From the NCBI RefSeq assembly GCF_016744625.1, contig NZ_JADGDZ010000004.1:7692-44293 (forward strand): 36,602 nucleotides of DNA, read 5' to 3'. Source of the DNA: Winogradskyella sp. (GTDB lineage Bacteria; Bacteroidota; Bacteroidia; Flavobacteriales; Flavobacteriaceae). The position numbers were made by a program, and so were the translations under genes. Shown piece by piece: positions 24,149 to 33,447 of this stretch. The number at the start of each line of letters is the position of its first letter. Position 1 is the stretch's first letter. The notes beneath the pieces are model-generated. The model worked only from the letters and a program-made list of their open reading frames with translations, searched no databases and was not told the origin of the DNA.

Positions 24149-25693
24149 ATGACTACCACAAAACCTAACGACGTTCTTGGACACCCAAGAGGTTTAATTT
24201 ATTTATTTTTTGCAGAATTATGGGAACGTTTCTCTTTTTACGGAATGAGAGCGCTCCTCGTTCTTTACATGACCAAACAATTATTATTTACTGATGATAT
24301 GGCTTTTGGTGTATATGCAGCTTACATGTCTTTAGTTTATGTAACACCAATGATTGGGGGTATTCTTGCTGATAAAATTTTAGGCTTTAGAAAAGCCATT
24401 CTTCTTGGTGGTATTTTAATGGCTTTAGGTCATTTCTTTTTAACCTTTGAGCATCCTATTTTCTTTTATGGCTCTCTTGGACTCATCATTGTTGGTAATG
24501 GTTTTTTTAAACCTAACATCTCTTCTTTTGTTGGAAATCTGTATCAACAAGGTGATGCAAGACGAGATTCTGGATTTACTATTTTCTATTTAGGAATTAA
24601 TTTAGGCGCAGCCATTGCACCTTTGGCTTGCGCATGGTTTGCAGAAAGTTATGGTTGGCATTATGGTTTTGTACTAGCAGGAATTGGTATGATTGCTGGC
24701 TTATTAGTTTTTAATAATGGCTTAAAAAAAGAAGTCTTTGGAGATAAAGGTTTAATACCAAATAAGGACAAGTATAATAAAATAACCTTCGGATTAAATA
24801 GAGGTAAACTCATTACCATATCTGCTTTTCTAGCTGTACCTCTTTTTGGGCTTATAATAAAATTTCATGAATTTGAACATTATTTAGTTTGGGTGATTTC
24901 AGCATTTCTAATTGTGTATATCATATATATTATAAATAGTGTAACTACAAAAGAGAAAAAACGGCTTCTTGTTGCTGTTTATTTTACTATTCTGTACACC
25001 TTGTTTTCTGCAATTTTCGAACAAGCAGGAAGTTCATTAACATTATTTGCAGATCGAAACGTTAATCTTGTTGGTATGGATGCAGCAGGTACAAATAGTA
25101 TAAATGCTGGTTTTATTATTTTGTTTGCCATTCCGTTTTCAATGCTTTGGACGTATTTAAACAAAAGAAAAATTAACCCAAACTCAGCTATTAAATTTGG
25201 ATTAGGGTTAGTGTTTTTAGGATTAGGGTTTGTTGTCTTTGCTTTATCTGCACATAGCATCGATGAGTTTGCAAGAACATCAATGCTTTATCTTGTTTTA
25301 GGATACTTAGTACTAACTATTGGAGAGTTATTTTTATCTCCAATTGGTTTGTCAAAAATGACCGAATTATCGCCTCTTAAATATGTTGCTTTTATTATGG
25401 GAGTTTGGTTTTCGGCAAATTTTTATGGTCATTTTTTCGCTGGAAAAATTGCAAAACTAACAACAGTAACTGAAAGTGAAACTAATGTATTCACAAAAGG
25501 TGTTTTTGGTGATATTGTAGAATTCATTACTGGAATTACACCAGAAATAGCGATGCAAAATTCCGAAAATTATCAGCAATTGTATTCTTATCTTTCGGTA
25601 TACGCAAGTTTTGGTGTAATTAGTATTAGTGTTGGTATAGTAGCCATATTAGTCTCTCCTATTATTAAAAAGGCGATGTCTGGAATACATTAA
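24149..25693 (+). CDS. POT/PTR family proton-dependent peptide transporter
   Basis: 514 residues from the ATG at 24149; an in-frame TTG at 24101 would add 16 residues that do not look conserved. The proton-coupling motif ELWERFSFYG (family ExxERFxYYG) begins the first helix, followed by MFS helices and a PTR2-like segment FKPNISSFVGNLY. About 12-14 TM helices. It imports di- and tripeptides driven by protons at the inner membrane. It follows the kynurenine operon by 109 nt and may have its own promoter; peptide import would supply tryptophan, but the link is inferred. Confidence 0.92.
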   Translation: MTTTKPNDVLGHPRGLIYLFFAELWERFSFYGMRALLVLYMTKQLLFTDDMAFGVYAAYMSLVYVTPMIGGILADKILGFRKAILLGGILMALGHFFLTFEHPIFFYGSLGLIIVGNGFFKPNISSFVGNLYQQGDARRDSGFTIFYLGINLGAAIAPLACAWFAESYGWHYGFVLAGIGMIAGLLVFNNGLKKEVFGDKGLIPNKDKYNKITFGLNRGKLITISAFLAVPLFGLIIKFHEFEHYLVWVISAFLIVYIIYIINSVTTKEKKRLLVAVYFTILYTLFSAIFEQAGSSLTLFADRNVNLVGMDAAGTNSINAGFIILFAIPFSMLWTYLNKRKINPNSAIKFGLGLVFLGLGFVVFALSAHSIDEFARTSMLYLVLGYLVLTIGELFLSPIGLSKMTELSPLKYVAFIMGVWFSANFYGHFFAGKIAKLTTVTESETNVFTKGVFGDIVEFITGITPEIAMQNSENYQQLYSYLSVYASFGVISISVGIVAILVSPIIKKAMSGIH

Positions 25694-25906
25694 ATATACA
25701 TTATAAAGATTGTCTTATTGTCTATCATTTTAGTGTTTAGATCTAAAACTAGTAAAAGAATTTGCTATTTCAGAAGGTATGGTTGTACAATAATTATGGT
25801 AGGATTATGAGATTACTAAATAAAAACTAATCTCAGGAATTAAGTCTTAGTACTTTCCGGTTCAATTATTATTTCTATATTTAAAATCTAATCAACTATT
25901 ATAATT
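25694..25906. other. Gene-free spacer with one hairpin
   Basis: 213 nt with no convincing ORF. It contains an 8-bp inverted repeat, TGAGATTA (25808-25815) and TAATCTCA (25828-25835), without a T-run, so it is not a clear terminator. No promoter consensus was seen. Confidence 0.4.
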
Positions 25907-26128
25907 ATGAGAAAAATTGGAGGTTACATGGCAGTTATTGGTATTGCATTAATAGTATTACCATACTTTGGACTTACTATTAGGTTTTTAGATTGGATTG
26001 ATAATTGGGGTGAAACTGTATCATGGGCAATAAAAATTGGTCTTATCGTCGTTGGTGCTGCACTTTACTTTATGGGCAAACCTTCCGAGGAAGAAGCAAC
26101 TGATACTGTTGAGAAATCCGCTGAATAA
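25907..26128 (+). CDS. Small two-TM membrane protein, unknown
   Basis: 73 residues: hydrophobic helix about 5-25 (YMAVIGIALIVLPYFGLTI), a short polar link with WIDNWGETVSWA, a second helix about 42-58 (KIGLIVVGAALYFMG) and an acidic tail. No known motif. Regular codon use and a flanking 30-nt gap to the methyltransferase suggest a real gene in a short unit. Function unknown. Confidence 0.7.
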   Translation: MRKIGGYMAVIGIALIVLPYFGLTIRFLDWIDNWGETVSWAIKIGLIVVGAALYFMGKPSEEEATDTVEKSAE

Positions 26129-26158
26129 ATAACATCTCATTTACTTAATTTTTCATAT

Positions 26159-26803
26159 ATGTATTTCTTGCCAGAAGATTTAGACAACTATGTCGTAGCA
26201 CATTCTGAGCAAGAGCCAGAGTTGTTGCAACAATTAACTCGCGAAACTTATCAGAAGGTATTACAACCTATTATGCTTAGTGGTCCTTATCAAGGGAGAG
26301 TACTAAGTATGATCTCTAAATTGATACATCCTAAATCTATTTTAGAACTAGGAACATTTACAGGTTATTCTACTCTATGTTTAGCAGAAGGTATGACATC
26401 TGATGGAGAATTACACACTATAGATATAAATGAAGAATTAGTTGATTTTCAACGTAAGTATTTTGATAAATCAGAATATGGACATCAAATTATTCAACAT
26501 ACAGGAAATGCTGTAGATATTATTGAGAATTTAAATCTAACTTTTGATTTGGTTTTTATTGATGCAGACAAACCTAATTACTGTAATTATTTTAATCTAA
26601 TAATTGATAAGCTAAACCCTGGAGGTATCATTCTATCTGACAATGTATTATGGCACGGAAAAGTTATTGAACCCTTAGACGAAAAGGATAAGTCTACCAA
26701 AGCCGTTTTAGAATATAACACCTTACTTAAAAATGATAATAGAATAGAAACAGTACTATTACCTATTAGAGATGGTTTAACCATTAGTAGAAAGAAAGCA
26801 TAA
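26159..26803 (+). CDS. O-methyltransferase (class I SAM, caffeoyl-CoA/COMT type)
   Basis: 214 residues, normal for Methyltransf_3. Motif I ILELGTFTGYSTLCLA (61-76), acidic loop HTIDINEE, metal/acceptor region VFIDADKPNY and DNVLWHGKV. This group includes small-molecule catechol O-methyltransferases and the tRNA uridine-34 enzyme TrmR; the sequence alone does not separate them. It ends in front of a convergent hybrid kinase gene, with a short GCATAA/TTATGC hairpin (26798-26814) between them. Confidence 0.9.
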   Translation: MYFLPEDLDNYVVAHSEQEPELLQQLTRETYQKVLQPIMLSGPYQGRVLSMISKLIHPKSILELGTFTGYSTLCLAEGMTSDGELHTIDINEELVDFQRKYFDKSEYGHQIIQHTGNAVDIIENLNLTFDLVFIDADKPNYCNYFNLIIDKLNPGGIILSDNVLWHGKVIEPLDEKDKSTKAVLEYNTLLKNDNRIETVLLPIRDGLTISRKKA

Positions 26804-26836
26804 GCTTTTTATGCCTTCCTTAATTCTACAATTACT

Positions 26837-29104
26837 TTAAGATACTTTTTCTAATATATTATCTTGGATATTAGCATTAATCATCTGAAAGAATTCGTAA
26901 TTATCAAATGGTTTTGTAATAACACCATTATACCCAATAGACATATATTCTTTTTTAACTTCTTCAATATCTGCAGCTGTTAAAGCTATAATTGGTATTC
27001 TAGGGTTACCCTTTCTTATTTCTTTGGTCGCTTCATTTCCATTCATTATTGGCATATTAATATCCATTAATATAAGATCGAAATGATTTTCTTTAAGTGC
27101 ATCAACTGCTTCTTGACCGTTTTGAACAATTTGACATTCAAAATTTTCCTTTTTTAATAAATTTTGAGTTACAATTTGGTTAATCTTGTTATCTTCTGCA
27201 ACTAAAATTCTAAACCCTCGTTTTAAAGCGACAACCTTATCATTATCCTTCTTTTTCGATGAATTTTTCAGTGCATCTTTATCAATCTTGAATGTTACAT
27301 TGAAACTAAACTTAGAACCTTTACCTAATTCACTTTCTAATTCTATCTTCCCCTTAAATAACTCTACCAAATTCTTTACAATAGAAAGACCTAATCCTGT
27401 TCCTTGATAATTAACATTATTATTTTCGTGTAATTGGGAAAAGTTTTCAAATATTTTTTTATGTTTTGCTTTCTCAATTCCAGGCCCATTATCTTCAATT
27501 TCAAAACGCAAGGCAATATTATTATCAGTAATATCTTCCATTATAATTCTTAGGCAAATCTTACCACTTTCAGTAAATTTCACACTATTTCCTATTAGAT
27601 TTATTAATATTTGAGATAATCTTACATTATCACATTTAATAAGCTGTGGAATAGCATCATCTATGTCAATTTGAATTTGATTATTCGTTTCTTGTAGTCG
27701 ATTTTGAAATGAATTAATTATGTTTTCAACCAACACCTTTAACTCAACTGAAACGCTTTTCAATTCAACTTTTTCAGAATCCATTTTGCCTATTTGTAAA
27801 ATATCGTTTACTAAATTTAAAAGATAATCGCCAGAATATTTTAATGATTTTAAGTACTTACTATCCTTTTTTGATAGATCATTATTGTTAAGTAACAATG
27901 AAGTTAACCCAACTACACCGTACAAAGGTGTTCTTAGCTCGTGTGTTACATTAGAGATAAAATTAGTTTTAAGTTCTGATGATTTCTCAGCCTGATTTTT
28001 TGCAATTTCCAATTGCTCATTTCTGTTTTTTAAGACATTACTTAATTTCTGCTTAGCTAAGTAATTTTTATAAATAACCACAAATGAGATTAATAAAATA
28101 ATGATAACAAATGCAAAACCTATATTTAAAAATTTAACTCTACTAGCTATATGTTGTTGCACTAATTTCTCTTTAATCGCAGACTGAGCCTCTTGCTTAT
28201 AATTTGCAATTAAAAATTTTGATTCAGCTATTTGCTCTTGCTTAATTTTTTCTGCACTAAAGAATTGTTCTCTCGCTTCATTATACTTAACTAATGCATT
28301 GTATGCCTCATCCTTTTTGTCTAAAGCAACTAGAGAAAGTGATAACTTTTTATAGACCTGACTTAGTAGTAAATTACATTTTATATCTACTACATTTGAA
28401 CTACACTTTTTCAAATAACGTTGTGCTTCGTTAAATTTATTATTAGCTAAATTATAAGATCCTTTCCCCATAAAATACAGACCATATGTATAGCTCAAAT
28501 TTCCTTTAGAACAGTAATCAGTAGACTTTATATGCTCTAAGCTATTCTTAGCTCTAAATAAATAGGTTAACGCTTCTGCCTGCTCCTTTCTCTCTATATA
28601 AACATCAGCTAGATTAATTCTAATATCAAATAATATATGATTTCTTTTATCTTCATTATTTTGATCTATTACTTCTTCGTTAAGTGCATATTGTAATGCT
28701 TTTTTATAAAATGAAACAGCAGCATCTAGCTGATTGCTGTTCTTTTTCAATTTACCTAGATTAAAATAAGAAATTGCTGTTAAGAAATTATCATTAATAA
28801 CCTTAGCTCTATCTAACATTTGGGTGTAACAACCTTGGGCTTTGTCATACTCTTGCATATGATTATATATCTTTCCAAGATTAAAATTGGCTACAGCATT
28901 TCCATAATTGTCATTTATAGAATCTGACAATCTATAGGATTCATTATATAAATTAAAAGAATTTACGATGTCATTATCATTGTAATGACGTAATGCAAGT
29001 GAATTAATGCTATCTACACTAATGATAATACCTCTTTCGGTTTGGCCGTAAGACATACTCAAAAATAGGCAGAAGCAAATAAATAGGTTATTATTTATCT
29101 TCAT
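26837..29104 (-). CDS. TPR hybrid sensor histidine kinase with C-terminal receiver (second copy)
   Basis: 755 residues. Signal peptide (1-20), periplasmic TPR-like repeats (about 30-285), a helical stalk, TM helix about 325-346, coiled coil, HisKA with H388 (VTHELRTPLYGV), N-box N506 (LINLIGNSVKFT), DNGPGI at 538-543, GTGLGL at 568-573, and a receiver with EDN at 637-639, D681 (LMDINMP) and KPF near the end. Same order as the kinase at 6731-8971, and the HisKA helices are very alike (SLKYSGDYLLN versus SLKFSGDYLLT). No response regulator is adjacent, so its partner is elsewhere. Confidence 0.93.
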   Translation of the reverse strand: MKINNNLFICFCLFLSMSYGQTERGIIISVDSINSLALRHYNDNDIVNSFNLYNESYRLSDSINDNYGNAVANFNLGKIYNHMQEYDKAQGCYTQMLDRAKVINDNFLTAISYFNLGKLKKNSNQLDAAVSFYKKALQYALNEEVIDQNNEDKRNHILFDIRINLADVYIERKEQAEALTYLFRAKNSLEHIKSTDYCSKGNLSYTYGLYFMGKGSYNLANNKFNEAQRYLKKCSSNVVDIKCNLLLSQVYKKLSLSLVALDKKDEAYNALVKYNEAREQFFSAEKIKQEQIAESKFLIANYKQEAQSAIKEKLVQQHIASRVKFLNIGFAFVIIILLISFVVIYKNYLAKQKLSNVLKNRNEQLEIAKNQAEKSSELKTNFISNVTHELRTPLYGVVGLTSLLLNNNDLSKKDSKYLKSLKYSGDYLLNLVNDILQIGKMDSEKVELKSVSVELKVLVENIINSFQNRLQETNNQIQIDIDDAIPQLIKCDNVRLSQILINLIGNSVKFTESGKICLRIIMEDITDNNIALRFEIEDNGPGIEKAKHKKIFENFSQLHENNNVNYQGTGLGLSIVKNLVELFKGKIELESELGKGSKFSFNVTFKIDKDALKNSSKKKDNDKVVALKRGFRILVAEDNKINQIVTQNLLKKENFECQIVQNGQEAVDALKENHFDLILMDINMPIMNGNEATKEIRKGNPRIPIIALTAADIEEVKKEYMSIGYNGVITKPFDNYEFFQMINANIQDNILEKVS

Positions 29105-29236
29105 AATCAGTAGGTTTGGGATTGGGAAGATATATGAATACCTAAAAGCGGATAAAAAAAGTTGTTAAAACACAAATAAACAAGTTAAAAAGTCAGAAAA
29201 TCGACCAAATGCATAGAAAACCAGGTCGTTAAGCAA

Positions 29237-29515
29237 CTAAAGTTTTCTCTTTACTGAACCTGTGAAGTCACCAAGTTCGTCTTTAACCTTATTGATTTCT
29301 TCTTGAATATCCTTGGCAACATCAGTATCAATAATATTATTTTCCTTAGCACTTTTAGTGACTTCGTGCTTAATATCATTAGTTGCATCTTTTAAAGTTC
29401 GCATACCTTTACCCATACCTCTTGCTATTTCGGGTAGTTTATCAGCACCAAATACCAATACCACTATAAATAGTACAAATACGATTTCGGTACCTCCGAT
29501 AAATAATAATGTCAC
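29237..29515 (-). CDS. tatA: Sec-independent translocase TatA/TatB-type subunit
   Basis: 92 residues from a GTG start (MTLLFIGGTE). A short TM helix (about 5-21), the FG hinge (F22-G23), an amphipathic helix (DKLPEIARGMGKGMRTLKDA) and a charged tail form the TatA fold. Glu10 in the helix is more like TatB than the usual TatA polar residue, but flavobacterial TatA proteins often have it. An upstream in-frame extension to 29668 reads as low-complexity non-membrane sequence and is rejected because a promoter element lies inside it. No tatC is nearby. Confidence 0.88.
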   Translation of the reverse strand: MTLLFIGGTEIVFVLFIVVLVFGADKLPEIARGMGKGMRTLKDATNDIKHEVTKSAKENNIIDTDVAKDIQEEINKVKDELGDFTGSVKRKL

Positions 29516-29531
29516 TGAATGAATCACAATA

Positions 29532-29539
29532 CAAATATA
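29532..29539 (-). promoter_or_regulatory. -7 promoter element for tatA (minus strand TATATTTG)
   Basis: Exact TAnnTTTG on the minus strand, 16 nt before the GTG start at 29515. It supports that start over the longer open frame. Confidence 0.5.
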
Positions 29540-29668
29540 GTTAGTTTGTGAACGATATAGACAAAGATTAGTTGAATTTAATGAGTGTAAGATTCTACTC
29601 TTCAATGAAATTAGTTCTACTATTTGTTTTAATTTATTGGATAAGCAACTTTTAAAACAATAATTCAA

Positions 29669-29699
29669 TAAAAAAGCCGACTCGTTAAAGTCGGCTTAA
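29669..29699 (-). terminator. Intrinsic terminator of the M1 peptidase cluster
   Basis: A 9-bp stem (AAGCCGACT / AGTCGGCTT, 29674-29697) with a 6-nt loop; on the minus strand it is followed by a T-run, directly after the M1 peptidase stop. Confidence 0.85.
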
Positions 29700-29717
29700 T
29701 ATTCTAAAATCAACTAT

Positions 29718-32015
29718 TTAGTTCTTTACTTTATTCTTAAACTTGTCGAAATCACTCTCTTTAACTTCTCTTGGCCAAGAATTATTTGATGTATCTACAT
29801 CAGCAGTTTCTAAATCTGGATCAACAGTAATTGACACAACTTCTTTATCACTAGCAACTGTCCTACTAACTTCTTTATCATTAAATCTCCAGATCTGTGC
29901 AGGATAAGTTATTTTCTCTTTAGTACCATCAGCATATTCATATTGTACAATTAGAGGCATTACCAAACCACCTGGTTTATCAAAAGTAACCTGATAGAAA
30001 TACTTTGGAGCCTTTTTCATTGCTTTTTGCTCTTCAGGAGTAAAGTTATCCATAATGTATTCTTTTACTGTTGGAATATCTTCAATTGATGTTGCGCTTT
30101 TCATTGCATCATCATAACCTTCGGCTCCTTCCTCAACAAAATACACTAAACTATTAGGATCCATATTGTAACGATCTGCCAGTCTTTTTCCATTATCATT
30201 TGGATTTGCCGTTACAGCAAATTTCTTCACTTCTTTTACTCCTATATCTGTATAATCAGTAGTATAGAACCAACCTCTCCAAAACCAATCTAAATCTACA
30301 GCAGACGCATCTTCCATAGTACGGAAAAAATCTTCTGGTGTTGGGTGTTTAAACATCCAACGATGAGCATACTCTCTAAATGAGTAATCGAATAGGTCAC
30401 GACCCATAATCGTTTCTCTTAACATATTCAATCCTGTCGCTGGTTTACTATAAGCATTACTACCAAATTGGTATGTATTTAAACCTTTGGTCATTATTGG
30501 CGCAATAAAATCTTGATTTCCGCCCATGTATCTTACAATATTCTTTGGAGGTCCTCTACGCGCAGGGTATTCCTCATGTCCTGGTGATAAAGCCGTAGGA
30601 TTCCATTCCCCGAAATCTTGCTCAGCAACATACTGAACAAATGTATTTAAACCTTCATCCATCCAAGTCCACTGACGCTCATCACTATTCACAATCATTG
30701 GAAAGAAGTTATGACCAACCTCATGAATGATTACACTTATCATTCCATATTTAGTTCTATCAGAATAGTTTCCTTCTTTATCAGGACGACCAAAATTATA
30801 ACAAATCATAGGGTATTCCATTCCCATAGGCGCATGTACAGAAATTGCCTTGTGGTAAGGATAATCAAAAGTCATACGAGAATAAGATTTTAACGTACTA
30901 GCAACAGCTCTTGTCGACCATTGTTCCCATAATGGATTTCCTTCTTTAGAATACAATGATACTGCCATTACATCTTTGCTACCAATTTTAACAGCCATCA
31001 TATCCCACAAAAACTTACGCGATGTAGCAAAACCAAAATCACGAACCATTTGAGCAGAAAGTTTCCATGTTCTTTTCTTGTTACTTTTAGTCTTTTCTGT
31101 TTTTTCAGCTTCAGCTTGTGTTACAATCATAACAGGCTCATCATAAGATTTCTTAGCCTGATTGAAACGCTTCATCATATCTTTAGTAAATACGTCCTCT
31201 CTATTAGTTAAATAACCTGTACCATCTAAAATATGATCTGCAGGAACTGTAATATTTACATCAAAGTCTCCAAAAGGTAACGCAAACTCATCACGTCCCC
31301 AAAACTGAGAATTTTGCCATCCCTCTGTATCATTATAAACAGCCATACGAGGGTAGAACTGAGCCATTACATATATTCTGTTATCATTTTCTTCGAAATG
31401 CTCGTAACCCGAACGTCCTCCATCTTTAACGTGATCGTTAATATTGTACCACCATTTTATCTTGAATGAAAATTTATCTCCAGTTTTCATCACTTGAGGC
31501 AACTCTACACGCATCATAGTACGATTAATCATATGAGGCAAATCTTTACCATTAACGTCTTTAACATGTTCTATGTTAAAACCACCATCAAAACGCTCTT
31601 TTAAATACGTTCTAACAGCTCTCGAAGATGTTGTTGCTGGAGAAACTCCAGAACCACTTATAAGTGGAGTCTTAGAGTCTTTAGCACGCATATTTTGGTC
31701 TAACTGTACCCAAAGGTATGTTAACTCATCTGGCGAATTATTAGTGTAAGTAATAGTTTCGTTACCATACAATTTTGCATTTACATCGTCGATTTCGATA
31801 TCCATTTTGTAATCTGCCTGTTGTTGGTAATATGCTGGGCCAGGTGCACCAGAACCTGTTCTAAACATGTTTGGAGTTGCAAACTCATCATATAATTGTT
31901 TAAACTTGTTTTGGTTAGTGTGTCCAGGTTTTCGCTCTGGCTTAATTTCGTTCTGAGCAAAGGTGCTGGCAGAAACAAAAATAAAAGCACACAATAAGAA
32001 TTTTAAAATTTTCAT
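29718..32015 (-). CDS. Exported M1-family zinc metallopeptidase
   Basis: 765 residues with a signal peptide (1-20, ending STFAQ). The gluzincin motif HEVGH (431-435) followed after 18 residues by E454 (WMDEGLN) matches M1 aminopeptidases; GMEYP (398-402) stands in the position of the usual GAMEN exopeptidase motif. An N-terminal beta-sandwich (about 65-260) precedes the catalytic domain. It would act in the periplasm or outside the cell. It is last in a minus-strand cluster with DUF6702 and two CarboxypepD_reg-like proteins, followed by a strong terminator. Confidence 0.92.
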   Translation of the reverse strand: MKILKFLLCAFIFVSASTFAQNEIKPERKPGHTNQNKFKQLYDEFATPNMFRTGSGAPGPAYYQQQADYKMDIEIDDVNAKLYGNETITYTNNSPDELTYLWVQLDQNMRAKDSKTPLISGSGVSPATTSSRAVRTYLKERFDGGFNIEHVKDVNGKDLPHMINRTMMRVELPQVMKTGDKFSFKIKWWYNINDHVKDGGRSGYEHFEENDNRIYVMAQFYPRMAVYNDTEGWQNSQFWGRDEFALPFGDFDVNITVPADHILDGTGYLTNREDVFTKDMMKRFNQAKKSYDEPVMIVTQAEAEKTEKTKSNKKRTWKLSAQMVRDFGFATSRKFLWDMMAVKIGSKDVMAVSLYSKEGNPLWEQWSTRAVASTLKSYSRMTFDYPYHKAISVHAPMGMEYPMICYNFGRPDKEGNYSDRTKYGMISVIIHEVGHNFFPMIVNSDERQWTWMDEGLNTFVQYVAEQDFGEWNPTALSPGHEEYPARRGPPKNIVRYMGGNQDFIAPIMTKGLNTYQFGSNAYSKPATGLNMLRETIMGRDLFDYSFREYAHRWMFKHPTPEDFFRTMEDASAVDLDWFWRGWFYTTDYTDIGVKEVKKFAVTANPNDNGKRLADRYNMDPNSLVYFVEEGAEGYDDAMKSATSIEDIPTVKEYIMDNFTPEEQKAMKKAPKYFYQVTFDKPGGLVMPLIVQYEYADGTKEKITYPAQIWRFNDKEVSRTVASDKEVVSITVDPDLETADVDTSNNSWPREVKESDFDKFKNKVKN

Positions 32016-32081
32016 AAGTGTTTTTAGTATTGATAAAAAATGATGCCTAAAATAGGAATTTAAGATGGCTTTAACAGATTT

Positions 32082-32588
32082 TTAATTAAAGTTTAACATG
32101 CATTTATCATTGTCTGGAAGTAATAAAAAACTCTTATTTCTACCTAACAGTTTTAGCCTCACAATGTTCTGCTGCTCTGGTAAAATATCAAATAATGTTC
32201 TATTAATTACCTCTAGAGATTTTATTTCTGAAATGTTTTCAATTTCCAAATAACAATAGGTAATATCATCATTGTATTCTTTACCTATAAATTTGAATCC
32301 TACAGAAGCTCCATTTACATTAATTTTTAACTTATCAGACAAATACCGTTGCATATATTTTTCAATAGCTTCAGGTTCATCTTCTTCATTTAAGGTAATA
32401 CTTTCATCATAACGCTGTCTTAATAATTTTTCAAAATCATTTATAAAAATTTGACTTATTATTTGAAGCGACTGTTCTTCCTTTGCATATTCAATCTTTG
32501 TTACACTAACGTAGTAATCGTGCTTTGCACTATTAGAAAGAAGTACAGGAAATATTAAAAAAGCTATTATGAGTTGTAATAATTTCAT
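32082..32588 (-). CDS. DUF6702 family exported protein
   Basis: 168 residues with a signal peptide (about 1-20). The mature part opens with KHDYYVSVTKIEY and contains IISQIFINDFEKLLRQRYDE and ITYCYLEIENISEIKSLEV, all characteristic of DUF6702. Predicted periplasmic beta-rich protein of unknown function. It is 66 nt upstream of the M1 peptidase gene and probably in the same transcript, suggesting a shared envelope role. Confidence 0.88.
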   Translation of the reverse strand: MKLLQLIIAFLIFPVLLSNSAKHDYYVSVTKIEYAKEEQSLQIISQIFINDFEKLLRQRYDESITLNEEDEPEAIEKYMQRYLSDKLKINVNGASVGFKFIGKEYNDDITYCYLEIENISEIKSLEVINRTLFDILPEQQNIVRLKLLGRNKSFLLLPDNDKCMLNFN

Positions 32589-32634
32589 ATTATAATTTAT
32601 AGTTATTCTGTAAAATTCAAAAAGTATTCCAAAG

Positions 32635-33447
32635 TTAATCTTTAGTTACCGATTCCCTATTTTTGTTGTATGCTTTTAACTTAGATTGTAAAAACTCTAT
32701 GGCTTTTAAGTCATTATTTTCATCGCACAATGATTTAAATCCTTCATCTTCTTGACAAAAATAAAAATATTCATTCTTTAAATTCTCAGCTAAGGTATCT
32801 GTTTGAAAAATGGCTTCTTCATACTCTCGTCTAAGTCTTGTAATACAACGTTCTTTATCATCTAATGCTACTATAGTTTTGAGTTTTTTTGTTCTTCCAC
32901 TAATCTTATTCAATAATTTATGCATATTTAAACCAACACCTCCACCGAAAGGACCTCCCATTATTGCTCCGGTTGGACCTGCATCAGCATCATGCAACTT
33001 TCGTTCGTTTTGCGTTAAAGGCTTACCCTTATAACCTGGAATACCCAAATCATAAAAATTAATCTCAGTTTTTGCGTCAGAATTTTCGAGATCAGATTGT
33101 AAGCTTCCTGTCAGAATTTTGCCGACAATAACTTCTTTAAGTTCATTTGTTTTCTCTATAAGTTGCACATTAAAACTACCTAAGTCTATTGTAGATTGCG
33201 TAATTACATACTCTTGTACTTGGTATTTTATACCTGAAATAACTATGGTGTCAGATACTTTTGCAAGAATAACAAAGCTACCATCTTCTTTAGATATAGC
33301 ATATTTTGATGCAGTCTTATTAAGTATATGAAGACCTTCTACCTCATCATCTGCAATGAGTTGACCATTTAAATCTTTGCGTTGTGCATTGAGAACTAAA
33401 GTTGTGGTAAAGGCAACAAAAAAACATAGAGCACTAATCCTTTTCAC
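32635..33447 (-). CDS. Exported protein with CarboxypepD_reg-like domain (paralogue 2)
   Basis: 270 residues. Signal peptide 1-21, then a beta-sandwich region of the carboxypeptidase regulatory-like type (about 25-105: LNGQLIADDEVEGLHILNKT, then EDGSF), LTGSLQSDLEN near 115, a glycine-rich stretch (GAIMGGPFGGGVG) and a helical tail. It is a diverged copy of its upstream neighbour, sharing the LTGxLxxDLEN motif. The 14-nt overlap with that gene points to coupled translation. Function unknown; TonB-linked proteins use the same domain as a plug-side module. Confidence 0.85.
   Translation of the reverse strand: MKRISALCFFVAFTTTLVLNAQRKDLNGQLIADDEVEGLHILNKTASKYAISKEDGSFVILAKVSDTIVISGIKYQVQEYVITQSTIDLGSFNVQLIEKTNELKEVIVGKILTGSLQSDLENSDAKTEINFYDLGIPGYKGKPLTQNERKLHDADAGPTGAIMGGPFGGGVGLNMHKLLNKISGRTKKLKTIVALDDKERCITRLRREYEEAIFQTDTLAENLKNEYFYFCQEDEGFKSLCDENNDLKAIEFLQSKLKAYNKNRESVTKD

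Noticed and set aside
29516-29668. N-terminal extension of the tatA reading frame
   Set aside because: Not membrane or Tat-like, and it contains a -7 promoter element; the GTG at 29515 gives the expected protein.
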